Shown: positions 52,665 to 61,660 of the stretch, in pieces
Position numbering within the stretch: the first letter of the stretch is position 1
Layout of the letters: each line of letters opens with the position of its first letter
Source: Helicobacter sp.
Lineage (GTDB): Bacteria > Campylobacterota > Campylobacteria > Campylobacterales > Helicobacteraceae
DNA length: 64,000 nt
Reading direction: 5' to 3'
Assembly: GCF_017502485.1 (NCBI RefSeq)
Contig: NZ_JAFVUX010000001.1
Span: forward strand, 1 to 64,000
Position numbers and translations under genes: made by a program
The notes under the pieces: model-generated
What the model saw: the letters and a program-made list of their open reading frames with translations, nothing else
Database searches by the model: none
Told to the model about the DNA's origin: nothing

Positions 52665-53735
52665 ATGCGCATTGGACTTTTTCTCTTTATCGCTCATTAT
52701 TATCTGCGCTATTTTGTTGTAATTTTTTTAGCGTTGGGGTTGTTTTTTGTCAGTATTGATAGCCTGCAATATATCGATAACTTTGCAGATTCTGCGAATC
52801 TTTTGATCTTGTTTTTTGTCTATGACTTTTTATACGCGATGAATTTCACCCTGCCTATTTCCCTACTGCTTGCTATGGCGATTTGCTATCTCTTTCTCAT
52901 TAAGACCAACCAATACACCGCCCTACTCGCACTTGGCTATTCTAAGCGCGCGCTTTTGCGTCCTGTACTTTGGCTAAGTCTTTTTATCTCCTGCATACAT
53001 ATTGGGCTAAATGCCACGCCATTTGCTTATGCGCAAGAAAAGGTAGAAAAGTTTTTTGCCAAGGATTCTAGCGCGCCCACGACAGATCTCTTTGTCAAGT
53101 ACAATGATGATTATGTCTATTTTGGCTCGATCAATCTTGTGTGCCAAGCCAGCACGATCCGTGTCTTTGGGCTAGATTCTAGCAAGCAGAATCTCACGCG
53201 CTTCACGCAAGCTAGAAATGCTACATTTGAAGATGCACACTGGATGCTTTACAGTGCTTTCACTCAAGATATGCCTAGTCTTTGGGAGCTAGGTAGCAAA
53301 GGCTTAGATGCAAAAACCTTTGCCAAACTTCCCATACTTAAAGATTTCAACCCAAAGGTACTAGACTCATTCTCCCAAGCAAAGCCATCTATTTCTATCA
53401 TCGACGCATTTAACTCCTTGCAGCTTTTGAAGGAGCAAAAGATCGGTAACGAGAAGATCCGTGCTGTGCTTTACGCGCTTATCATCGTCCCACTTTTTGT
53501 GCCATTTGTAGCCATCATCATCACCTACTATATTCCAAGCCTTGCACGCTATGGGAATCTATACTTACTAGGATTTTTGTTTATCGTGTTTGCGTTGCTT
53601 GTATGGGGGGGCTTTTTCTCACTCAGTCAGTTTTCTATCACAGGCGTGATTTTGCCAGAAATTGGTGTGCTAGTGCCATTTGCCCTGCTGGTATGTGTGG
53701 CGTGTGGCTACTATGTGGTGCTAAACAAAAAATAA
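52665..53735 (+). CDS. LptF/LptG-family permease (YjgP/YjgQ)
   Basis: A 356-residue inner-membrane protein. Three helices at each end enclose a periplasmic jelly-roll part of about 150 residues. HYYLRYFVVIFLALGLFFVSID is the typical first helix, and YTALLALGYSKRALLRPV the cytoplasmic loop that meets the LptB ATPase. It moves LPS to the outer membrane. Which of LptF or LptG it is cannot be told; H. pylori HP1498 is the positional counterpart. Start at ATG 52665, one base after the pth stop. A G7 run at 53605-53611 is in frame. Confidence 0.85.
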   Translation: MRIGLFLFIAHYYLRYFVVIFLALGLFFVSIDSLQYIDNFADSANLLILFFVYDFLYAMNFTLPISLLLAMAICYLFLIKTNQYTALLALGYSKRALLRPVLWLSLFISCIHIGLNATPFAYAQEKVEKFFAKDSSAPTTDLFVKYNDDYVYFGSINLVCQASTIRVFGLDSSKQNLTRFTQARNATFEDAHWMLYSAFTQDMPSLWELGSKGLDAKTFAKLPILKDFNPKVLDSFSQAKPSISIIDAFNSLQLLKEQKIGNEKIRAVLYALIIVPLFVPFVAIIITYYIPSLARYGNLYLLGFLFIVFALLVWGGFFSLSQFSITGVILPEIGVLVPFALLVCVACGYYVVLNKK

Positions 53736-53747
53736 GGAGCAAGACAA

Positions 53748-54935
53748 ATGGGCGCAAAAATTATCTATAATCTTAAAGGCATATATAGAATGCTACTGCC
53801 AAGGGCTATCCCACAAGCACTCCTAGAATCTAAACTTAAAGCCATCTTTACCCTAGATGTTCGCATACTAGATTCTATCGCCGCGCGCGTAGCCCACTAC
53901 CATAAGCTAAATACCCACTTTACCCCAAAGCCTTTCGCACTCCCTGCCACAAAACCTATGCGAGACACTATCGTGCCACCACACTTTGGCTATTTGCGCG
54001 AAAATAAGCTTAGTAAAGACCACTCAAGCGTGTATTTCTATGATTCATATCAATGGACGCGCTACTTCCCAGACCACTTTGTGTGGAATTATGAGTTTAG
54101 TGATGTAAATTACTATCTCACAAGCCCAGCGATTACGAAGACTAGACCAATAGATGGGCGTGTAATGCTTAGGAGTAATAATAGCGATGATCTTGTAGAT
54201 TGCCACGCGTTGCTAACAAACAACACCTGCAACGACGAAAGGTTAGATTCTAGCACATTGAGTGATGGCAAAACCGCCTTGCAAACAAATAAATTACTTA
54301 CTGAAACTAGCCAAACCCACAATAACGCCAACAGCATCATTCTCCAGCTCGAAAAACACCGCCACTTTAGCTTCATTAAAGACCCTATCCCCTATGAGAA
54401 AAAACACGATTTGCTCTTCTTCCGTGGGGCGTGTCCGCAAGAGCATAGAAGCAAGTTTTTACAGCAATATTTCTCCCATCCACTCTGCAACCTAGGACAT
54501 ACAGGCAGTGCAGATGAACACCCCGCCTACACTAAGCCTAAAATCTCCAAAAAAGAGCATTTACACTATAAGTTTCTCCTAAGCCTAGAAGGCAATGATG
54601 TAGCAAGCAATCTTAAATGGATTCTAGGGAGCAATAGCCTTTGCATTATGCCAAAGCCGCGCTATGAAAGCTGGTTTATGGAAGAAAAGCTCCAAGAAAA
54701 TGTGCATTACGCCTTGCTTGATGATGACTATGGTAATCTCGACTCCTTGCTCGAGTTTTTTCTCCACAATGAAAAAGCAGCAAAAGAAATTATTCACAAT
54801 GCCAACATCTACTGCCAAGCTTTCCAAAACCCACACATAGAAGAAGCGTGCAACCTGCTTGTCCTGCGCAAGTATTTCTACCTAAGTGATCAAGGGAATC
54901 TAAGTCCTAATGAGCGTGATCTGCTAGGGTTCTAA
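53748..54935 (+). CDS. Family-90 glycosyltransferase (LpsA/CAP10-like) with an internal repeat
   Basis: A 395-residue protein. The GT90 core reads HRHFSFIKDPIPYEKKHDLLFFRGACPQEHR, KISKKEHLHYKFLLSLEGNDVASNLKWIL and MPKPRYESWFMEEKLQENVHYALL. It probably adds a sugar to LPS, in keeping with the neighbouring LPS permease. Between residues 145 and 198 there is an extra segment (DCHALLTNNTCNDE to THNNANS) unlike relatives. At DNA level it contains a degenerate palindromic repeat, so I take it as an in-frame insertion. AAGGAGCAAGACAA precedes the ATG. Confidence 0.8.
   Translation: MGAKIIYNLKGIYRMLLPRAIPQALLESKLKAIFTLDVRILDSIAARVAHYHKLNTHFTPKPFALPATKPMRDTIVPPHFGYLRENKLSKDHSSVYFYDSYQWTRYFPDHFVWNYEFSDVNYYLTSPAITKTRPIDGRVMLRSNNSDDLVDCHALLTNNTCNDERLDSSTLSDGKTALQTNKLLTETSQTHNNANSIILQLEKHRHFSFIKDPIPYEKKHDLLFFRGACPQEHRSKFLQQYFSHPLCNLGHTGSADEHPAYTKPKISKKEHLHYKFLLSLEGNDVASNLKWILGSNSLCIMPKPRYESWFMEEKLQENVHYALLDDDYGNLDSLLEFFLHNEKAAKEIIHNANIYCQAFQNPHIEEACNLLVLRKYFYLSDQGNLSPNERDLLGF
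54197..54238. repeat. Degenerate palindromic repeat within the GT90 gene
   Basis: GATTGCCACGCG to GCAACGACG matches the arms of the family at 3614 (GGATTGCCACG, CGCAATGAC) with two changes. The inner part GTTGCTAAC...CCTGCAAC-like is degenerate. It is read in frame as DCHALLTNNTCNDE. Confidence 0.6.
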
Positions 54936-55113
54936 GGCTTATGCACGAGCTTAAAGTTTACTGGTACTAGCCCAATCTTGCTAGCTTGAAAACTACTATG
55001 TTGGTATTACAATTTATCTCAACTCTTATCGATCCCACCATCTTCACCCAAAAGTTTGACAAAAAAAACGACCTGCGCTATAGTCTAGTATTCTATAGTA
55101 AGGAGCGATTATT

Positions 55114-56918
55114 ATGACATTCGACAGTCATACAAAATATATTGCAAAAATGCTAAGCGAAGAGGGTGTAAAGTTTATTATCCCACCGTATCAACGCCCA
55201 TATAGATGGGGGATAAATGAATGTGAAACATTGTGGAATGATATTGTCAATGCTTTTGATGCTTTTAATGATAAGGATGATAGCGATAGTGGTGATGAGT
55301 ATTTTCTAGGCTCTATTATTGCATTTAAAGAAAAGAAAGATGAATTTCAAATCATTGATGGACAGCAGAGAATCACGACTTTCACTCTGCTTTTTCGAGC
55401 ATTTTATGAATGTTTCAAAACAGAAAAAGCAAAAGAAAAGGGGGATAATGAAAAAGCGTTTGGCAAATGCTTGTGGGAGTATGAAAATGATGAAGGGTTT
55501 CACTTTGACAAGCAACGTTTGCGAAGTGATGTCACTACAGAAAAAGAGAAAGAGAATCTCAACAAGATTTTAAGTGATACAATTGATGAGAATTTAATAC
55601 AAAAAGATAATAAGAAAATAAAAAATAATCGCTCACCTTATGTGCAAAACTATTTATATTTTAAAGATAGATTAAAAGAGTTCAAAGACTCCCAAGCACT
55701 TAGCTGGAGTAAGTTTTGTAAGTTTGTCTTGGGCAAAAATCTCTTTGTATTATTTGTAGTATGCGATAGTCAAGAATCTGCAATGACAATTTTTAATACA
55801 CTTAATTCTCGCGGAATGCCACTCTCCAATGCTGATATACTAAAGGGATATTTATATAAACACCACAAAGAGCAAGGCAATATCGATAGCTTTATCGCTC
55901 AATGGAGTGGGATTGAAGCAAATATAGAGAGCATGGAGAGTAATAAAGATGTGAATCTTGATTTTCTCTTTTTGCAGTATATGCACATTATTAGGGCGGA
56001 AAATAACGATTCTGATACAACACACCTAACCTTTTAGACTTTTTTACGAAAGAAAGTAAAGGAAATAGTAAGAAAAAGGTAACTTATGGCTATAGGGACA
56101 AATGGCTATATAAAGATGAAACGATGTCTTTCATCACTCTTTTGACAAATTTTTGGCTAAAGCCACAAGATTATCTGCAAGATAAATCACTTTTATATAT
56201 GGATGTGCTTTTTCTCTTCCAAAACTCAAGCTGGAAATCGTTTGTGAGTTGTTTAGTGTGGAAAAATAAAGAGCAATTTATATGCGAAAGTATTGATAAA
56301 AATGTGATTAGCAATGCTTTTGAAGCACCATTACTAGAATTACTTAAAATGATGAGCCTACTCCTCATTAATGATCAAGCTAACACCAACAAAACCGACC
56401 ATATTGCATTTAAACTTAATGTTGATCTTTTACATAATAAACCTTTGAGCAGTGAAATTGTAAAAGTCTCATATCCAGATGAAGAATCGTTTTTTGATGA
56501 CCTTAAAACAGCTAACAGCAGAAGAGTTAAATACTTGCTCTATCTTTATGCCCATATTTATGGTGATTTTTCAAACCCTATTGATGTTTCTAAGTTGCAA
56601 ATTGAACATATTTTGCCCAAGGAGTGGCAGAATGCTTGCTTTGATGGCTGGGATGAAAATAGCCACGCAGAATATTTAGAGAAGATAGGCAATAAGATTC
56701 TGCTTGACAGCAAGCGCAATATTAAATGTGCCAACAACTTCTTCGCTAAAAAGAAAGAAATATATAAAGAATCTTCAGATAACTTAAACTTAAAAGAAGT
56801 GAAGGATTTAGCAGCCAAAGAAGAAAAAAATGCTTGGTATAAAGAAGACATAGATAAACGGGGCGAAGAGATTTACAAGGGATTGAAAAATTTTGTAATG
56901 TCGCAGAATCCAGCCTAG
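55114..56918 (+). pseudogene. DUF262/DUF1524 (GmrSD-like) gene with a frameshift
   Basis: Two frames make one protein. 55114-56037 encodes the DUF262 part: FIIPPYQRPYRWGINECETLW, FQIIDGQQRITTFTLL (the DGQQR nucleotide site) and NTLNSRGMPLSNADILKGYL. The second frame continues from about 56035 (DFFTKESKG) to 56918, with the HNH-like DUF1524 end LQIEHILPKEWQN, IGNKILLDSKRN and FFAKKK. One T lacking at about 56031-56035 breaks it; TTTTT for TTTT would restore about 600 residues. Such proteins are type IV restriction enzymes against modified DNA. GTAAGGAGCG precedes the start. It may be phase-off, a true mutation or a sequencing error. Confidence 0.8.
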
Positions 56919-56929
56919 ATTCTAGTGTG

Positions 56930-58357
56930 CTAACCTTGCACCACGCGTAGGAACTCCCGCTTACAAAAAGCGCGTAAATCGCGCAAGCTAGGCAGGCTAA
57001 GCTCTGTTGTGAGCCTATCATCTGCAAGCTCTTTATCCAAAAACTGCACGACCTCATAGCGTGCGTTTAGCGCGACTTTACCAGAGAGTGAAGTCTTTTC
57101 ATTTCCGGTGATTGGCTGCTTGATAAGATTGCAAGCCTTGCCATCAATCTTAGCCCAAGTCATCTTACTAACAAGCCCTACATCATCGCGTATGCCTGAG
57201 TTATACGCATAACTCCCAACCCCAAAGCTTAGAAATTTCGTGGGGTTATAGCCGTTAGCCTTGCACCACTCATAGATTTTCCTAGCGCGCACAGGTGTGA
57301 TCGCATCCCCATAAATAATTTTCACCCTATCAAGCCCAAAGTTCTCATCAACAAGCCGTATCACGCCCATTTTCGCGCGCCAATCACTAGCATTGTCATC
57401 GCCTGTAAGGATTGTAAAAGGATCGCCAGAGTCTGGTCTTAGCACGATGGGCTTGGGACGCTCTTGTATCATCGCATAAGCTTCTTTATCATCTCGTAAT
57501 GCTTGGATAATTGCCCATAGATTCCAAGTATCTGCCACAATTGAGACCATAGAAGTAGGAAAAGATCGCATAATACGCTTAAAACTCTCTAGTTCGCCAC
57601 TCTCCCCACCTAGGCACATCACACTATGCTCACTCGCAGGAATTGAACCTAGCATACTTACATCACCGCCATAGTTTTCGCACACATTTTGCAACGCCAT
57701 CATAGAATCACTTCCGCTAAAAAAGAGCAAATGCCCCATCGATGAAGCATAGCAATCAGCTATGCCATTCATACCGCGCTGGGAGAAATCGTGGAAGTTA
57801 TAACTCTCATCGATATATACACCCGTGCAATCGTATTCTATGCGCTTAAAAAGCGCAGCTTGTGTAGCGACAAAGCAACTCTTCCATAACTCCGAGTTCA
57901 AATAAGTCTCTACAAAATTAACAAACCAGCAGTGCTGCGCCTGATCGCAAGAAATGGTAATAATAGGCGTATTTGAAGCAATAAAGCTCCCCTCTGGCAG
58001 GATTTTAAAAGCAAGTGGCATAGTCTTAGGTAAGGAAAGCCACTTGCCCACTAACAAGCGATAAGACTCCGTGCCAAAATCTAGCTTCATAAAATCGCTA
58101 TACAAAAACTCTAACCCTGCTTGCACGATCTCTTTAGGTGCGTTTATAAACTCCTCATATAAGCCATAGAGCTTTTTTATCGCTTGGCGCATACCAAAGG
58201 CTACGATATGACCATTCAGCGCAGATAAATCAAGTCCCGGATTACGGCAGTAAAGCACGCTATACACTTCTTCCACGCCATTTGGATACATCGTAGCATG
58301 TGTGTATTTATAACAATCAGCGATAAAAAGTAGTTTAGGGTAGCAGGGACTTTTCAT
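56930..58357 (-). CDS. nadV: Nicotinamide phosphoribosyltransferase
   Basis: A 475-residue enzyme, the length of NAMPT/NadV and longer than PncB. Visible are DCYKYTHATMYPNGVEEVYS at the start, NFHDFSQRGMNG in the substrate site, VLRPDSGDPFTIL near 300 (phosphate binding) and KIIYGDAITPVRARKIYEWC. It makes NMN directly from nicotinamide and PRPP, sparing nicotinamidase. H. pylori makes NAD de novo, so a salvage enzyme of this kind is an addition. No NAD-pathway partner is adjacent. Confidence 0.88.
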   Translation of the reverse strand: MKSPCYPKLLFIADCYKYTHATMYPNGVEEVYSVLYCRNPGLDLSALNGHIVAFGMRQAIKKLYGLYEEFINAPKEIVQAGLEFLYSDFMKLDFGTESYRLLVGKWLSLPKTMPLAFKILPEGSFIASNTPIITISCDQAQHCWFVNFVETYLNSELWKSCFVATQAALFKRIEYDCTGVYIDESYNFHDFSQRGMNGIADCYASSMGHLLFFSGSDSMMALQNVCENYGGDVSMLGSIPASEHSVMCLGGESGELESFKRIMRSFPTSMVSIVADTWNLWAIIQALRDDKEAYAMIQERPKPIVLRPDSGDPFTILTGDDNASDWRAKMGVIRLVDENFGLDRVKIIYGDAITPVRARKIYEWCKANGYNPTKFLSFGVGSYAYNSGIRDDVGLVSKMTWAKIDGKACNLIKQPITGNEKTSLSGKVALNARYEVVQFLDKELADDRLTTELSLPSLRDLRAFCKREFLRVVQG

Positions 58358-58387
58358 ACTCTCTCTTTCATATTGGGCTTTAGCACT

Positions 58388-59395
58388 CTAGCAGATTCTA
58401 GGGAGCAACTCACCATCAGGATACTCCATAAACCGCTTTCCACCCCACTCATTCACCAAAACTACGCGCGATTGTGTCTGTTTGCTAGGCGCACAGACCC
58501 TACCTACCACACAAGCCCTACTCCCTAAAGTATGCGCACGAAGCATTTCACACGCCTTGTGCGCATCTTGCTCTTTGACTGCTAGCACACATACCCCTTC
58601 ATTTGCCAAGTATGTAGGCTCAAGTCCTAAAATTTCACAAATCCCCTGCACGCCCTCATCAATAGGCAGAGCCTTTTCATCAATCTCAATGCACAACTCC
58701 CTGCCCTGCACCCACTCATACAGCACAGCTGCAAGTCCGCCACGCGTGGCATCACGCATTGTGTGGATCGTAAGGTCGCTTACAAATAGTGGTGCTAGCA
58801 TAGGGTAGAGCTGGGCGCAGTCGCTTTGCACGCTAGATTCTAGCCCGATATTTTCCCGCGAAGCAAAGATACTTGCCCCGTGCGCACCTATGGGCGCAGA
58901 GATGATAATGCTATCGCCCACGCTTAGAGCTTGTGTAGAAACATTAGGCAGTAGAATCTCACCTATACAAGTGGTGTTGATGAAAATTTGATCAATGCTA
59001 CCTTTTGGCAGGACTTTTGTATCTGCACTAATAATTGCGATATTTGTCTGCATAAGCTCTTGTTTGATACTTTGGATAATGGATTCTAATAGCTCTATAC
59101 TAAAGCCCTCTTCTAGCATAAAACCAAAGCTCATATACAGAGGTTTTGCACCCATCATCGCCACATCATTACTACTCCCACACACACTAAGCTTGCCAAT
59201 ATCGCCCCCGGGGAAGCAAATAGGCGTGATCACAAAGCTATCTGTACTACACGCAAGAAGTCCATTTGCACGCACCACGCCAGCATCTTCACCCAGCGAG
59301 ACAAAAAGCTCACGCAAATGCGCTAAAAACACCTTATCGATGAGTGCGCTTGTCGCTGCACCGCCACTACCTTGTGCAAGAGTGATTCTCCCCAT
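58388..59395 (-). CDS. hypE: Hydrogenase maturation factor HypE
   Basis: A 335-residue protein of the PurM/SelD fold that dehydrates the thiocarboxamide on its own C-terminal Cys to make cyanide for the NiFe centre. It ends PRIC, the expected terminal Cys. The start ITLAQGSGGAATSALI and the ATP site FPGGDIGKLSVCGSSNDVAMMGAKP are standard. MRDATRGGLAAVLYEW lies near 200. It is apart from the other hyp genes in this window. The 17-base gap to ribA suggests co-transcription. Confidence 0.94.
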   Translation of the reverse strand: MGRITLAQGSGGAATSALIDKVFLAHLRELFVSLGEDAGVVRANGLLACSTDSFVITPICFPGGDIGKLSVCGSSNDVAMMGAKPLYMSFGFMLEEGFSIELLESIIQSIKQELMQTNIAIISADTKVLPKGSIDQIFINTTCIGEILLPNVSTQALSVGDSIIISAPIGAHGASIFASRENIGLESSVQSDCAQLYPMLAPLFVSDLTIHTMRDATRGGLAAVLYEWVQGRELCIEIDEKALPIDEGVQGICEILGLEPTYLANEGVCVLAVKEQDAHKACEMLRAHTLGSRACVVGRVCAPSKQTQSRVVLVNEWGGKRFMEYPDGELLPRIC

Positions 59396-59412
59396 AGTCT
59401 ACCTCACTTCAG

Positions 59413-60018
59413 TTAGAGCAAATGCCCTAGCTTTTGCTTTTTGATAGCAAGATACTTGGCATTATGCTCATTACTCTCTACAATGATGCTCTCCCGCTCC
59501 ACTTCCACATACGCGCTAATTGTCTCTATCTTGCGCGGATTATTGGTAAGCAAGCGCACTCTTTTAATCCCATAATGTGTAAAAATCTCTTGCACGATGC
59601 CATAGCTTCTATCATCGCTTTTAAAGCCTAGCTTGATATTTGCCTCCACAGTATCAAGTCCTTGATCTTGCAAGGCATAGGCGTTGACCTTATTAAACAG
59701 CCCTATACCTCTGCCTTCTTGACGTAAGTAGATAAGCATACCACCACCTTTTGCTCCATTTGCACCACTAGCATCCTTAGCTATTTTTTTCATCGCCATA
59801 TCTAGCTCTGGTCCACAATCGCATTTACACGAGCCAAAGACATCGCCTGTCAAGCACTCAGAATGCACGCGTACAAGCGGATTTTCCGGGAGATGTGGTG
59901 TCATCACAACTAAATGCTCCAGCACTGCGCCGCTAGATTCTAGGGTTTCTCTAAAAGATTGGATAAGAAAGTCGCCATAGCATGTAGGAAGCTTGGCAAG
60001 CTTAGAAATAGTGTGCAT
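59413..60018 (-). CDS. ribA: GTP cyclohydrolase II
   Basis: A 201-residue zinc enzyme for the first step of riboflavin synthesis. The zinc ligands are in [18 protein letters not shown] near 55; [29 protein letters not shown] holds the GTP site. [13 protein letters not shown] closes the domain. It is the stand-alone RibA without the RibB domain. The first residues ([11 protein letters not shown]) are short, as in other Helicobacter. Confidence 0.94.
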   Translation of the reverse strand: MHTISKLAKLPTCYGDFLIQSFRETLESSGAVLEHLVVMTPHLPENPLVRVHSECLTGDVFGSCKCDCGPELDMAMKKIAKDASGANGAKGGGMLIYLRQEGRGIGLFNKVNAYALQDQGLDTVEANIKLGFKSDDRSYGIVQEIFTHYGIKRVRLLTNNPRKIETISAYVEVERESIIVESNEHNAKYLAIKKQKLGHLL

Positions 60019-60062
60019 AGATAATCCTTAGTAAAAAAACTTGCTTTATAGCAGGCTTTTGC

Positions 60063-61079
60063 TTAAAAGCGCATAGCAAAGCCTACTCTCATCGGCATAG
60101 CATAGGAAGTGATTTGGCGCACATCATGCGCACCCATAGACTTCGCTAGCCCAAAGTCGCGCATAATCACCCCGATAGGATCCATAAGCCCTACAACAAT
60201 CAGCCCTAGAATCCTAGAGCCAAAGAGGCGATTGTCGTTAGACTGGATATATTTGGTACTCTGGTAAAAAATCTCACCAAATATCGAGCCCATAGCAGGC
60301 GTATAGATAAGATCTTGCCAGCTTGGGATCTCCACAAATGCCTCAATCCCATACTCCCAAAAAATCGATGAAGTAATAAAAGAAAATAGCGCAGATTCTG
60401 CCCACGAGTATCCAGCCACACGCGGTTGCATATAATACACCGCACCAAAGTATGGGTGTGCCACACCATTTAGCCAAAAATTATCCACATCAATGACAGG
60501 TCCTATTTTTACATCTTGCAGCCATGCCTTAAAGCCAAAGCGCGAGCGATCCCAATTTGTAACGCTCTCTGGCATAATATATAGCCCAATGATACTAACG
60601 ATAATCCCCCCACCAAGCAAACCTATGGTTGTATTAAGATAAGTATTAGGCGAGTCTGGCTTGTAGTAAGTAGGCTTAGAATCTAATTTCTGCACGCGAC
60701 TCTCTTCTAAGATGCTAGGAATTGCAGTGGCTAGTTTTTTATTTTCTGTTTGGGATTCTAAGATTGTAGAGCTAGAATTGAGATTTTTACTAAAGAAACC
60801 TGCTTGTGTGCTTGCACCTTGCACCGCGCTCGTTTTCAAGGCTTGTAAGGAAGATAAAACTAATGATCTATCGATGAGTCGAGCCGAAGAAATCCCTGAT
60901 CCTAGCCCACAGGCTAATCCCCTTGCACACAAAGCCAAATCCCTATTTTGAGAGCCATAGAATCTAGGAGGTGCATAGAGCACATCATCACTTTTTTTGA
61001 TCCCCTTGTGGCTTATAGGGTGTGCACATATAGACTGTATAATAAGCGCACTACATAAAAGTAGTAGCCAGATTCTCAT
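60063..61079 (-). CDS. Membrane-associated DUF3943-like protein with repeat-derived segment
   Basis: A 338-residue protein with a signal peptide (IWLLLLCSALIIQSICA). The C-terminal two thirds show the DUF3943 pattern: NGVAHPYFGAVYYMQPRVAGYSWAESALFSF, WEYGIEAFVEIPSWQDLIYTPAMGSI and FGEIFYQSTKYI. Function unknown, likely outer membrane. Residues 85-110 (VQGASTQAGFFSKNLNSS) derive from the repeat with AGCAGGTTTCTTTAG seen in genes H and J, so a repeat has entered this coding region also. The stop lies before ribA by 44 bases. Confidence 0.65.
   Translation of the reverse strand: MRIWLLLLCSALIIQSICAHPISHKGIKKSDDVLYAPPRFYGSQNRDLALCARGLACGLGSGISSARLIDRSLVLSSLQALKTSAVQGASTQAGFFSKNLNSSSTILESQTENKKLATAIPSILEESRVQKLDSKPTYYKPDSPNTYLNTTIGLLGGGIIVSIIGLYIMPESVTNWDRSRFGFKAWLQDVKIGPVIDVDNFWLNGVAHPYFGAVYYMQPRVAGYSWAESALFSFITSSIFWEYGIEAFVEIPSWQDLIYTPAMGSIFGEIFYQSTKYIQSNDNRLFGSRILGLIVVGLMDPIGVIMRDFGLAKSMGAHDVRQITSYAMPMRVGFAMRF
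60785..60835 (-). repeat. AGCAGGTTTCTTTAG repeat within the DUF3943-like gene
   Basis: On the minus strand GCGGTGCAAGG, a short spacer and AGCAGGTTTCTTTAG match 35905-35940 in gene H; the second half also matches 38055-38072 in gene J. It is read in frame at all three places as AGFF plus a basic or polar residue. Confidence 0.65.
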
Positions 61080-61106
61080 TTATATCCTTAGGAAAGCTGA
61101 AAGAAT

Positions 61107-61429
61107 TCATTGTATCGGTTTTTTACTCATAGTATCATAAAATAGCAATGCGCATATTAGCACAAGTGCTGGGATCAAGAACAGCTCTTTCCCAAAGAAC
61201 AAAAGACACAAAAAGCTCACAAGCATCCCCATAAAAGGCACTCTACATCGCCTAGTATTTTTGCACACATATCCGCCTAAAATCGCCCCACCCACACAAC
61301 CTAGAACCCAAAGCTATGATGCAAAAACGCCACCGCGCACATAAGTACATAGCCTACAAAAATTGGGAGCGTATATGGCAGAGCTGTGCGCAAACTTAGA
61401 GCAAACATACCACGCCTCCTAGAATCCAT
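61107..61429 (-). pseudogene. azlC remnant (branched-chain amino-acid exporter subunit)
   Basis: The minus strand from ATG 61429 reads RRGMFALSLRTALPYTLPIFVGYVL, the normal opening of AzlC, and stops after about 42 residues. In a frame shifted by one, LGCVGGAILGGYV and then LFFGKELFLIPALVLICALL, the normal end of AzlC, are found. The middle (about 120 residues) is missing. So this is an internally deleted, frameshifted gene. No azlD partner is seen. It occupies most of the gap between the DUF3943-like gene and the DUF5718-type gene; 61430-61620 holds only TAGATTCTA palindromes and promoter sequence. Confidence 0.6.
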
Positions 61430-61493
61430 ACAACAATCCTTACAAACATTGTAACATTGAGCCCGCAAGCATAGCAGACTCTAGCAAGCCTAC

Positions 61494-61514
61494 TAGATTC
61501 TAGCCTAGAATCTA
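61494..61514. repeat. Paired TAGATTCTA/TAGAATCTA palindrome
   Basis: TAGATTCTAG and CTAGAATCTA stand head to head around one base (C). It is an intergenic example of the overrepresented motif in inverted pairs, before the DUF5718-type gene. Confidence 0.7.
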
Positions 61515-61660
61515 TCTCGCACCCTTTGGCTTACTCCTAGCAAGGTGCAAACGCTGCAAATGCGTAGATTTGGACTTTTGTGAGAGAAATTTTATAAAAA
61601 TTAGTAGCGTTTTGTGCAAAGTTGGCTAGAATCGCGTTTATTTTATCCGCAAGGACACTT

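Noticed and set aside
53605-53611. G7 run in the LptF/LptG-type gene as a further phase-variable tract
   Set aside because: It is short, encodes a normal Trp-Gly-Gly in a membrane helix and has none of the flanks of the other tracts.
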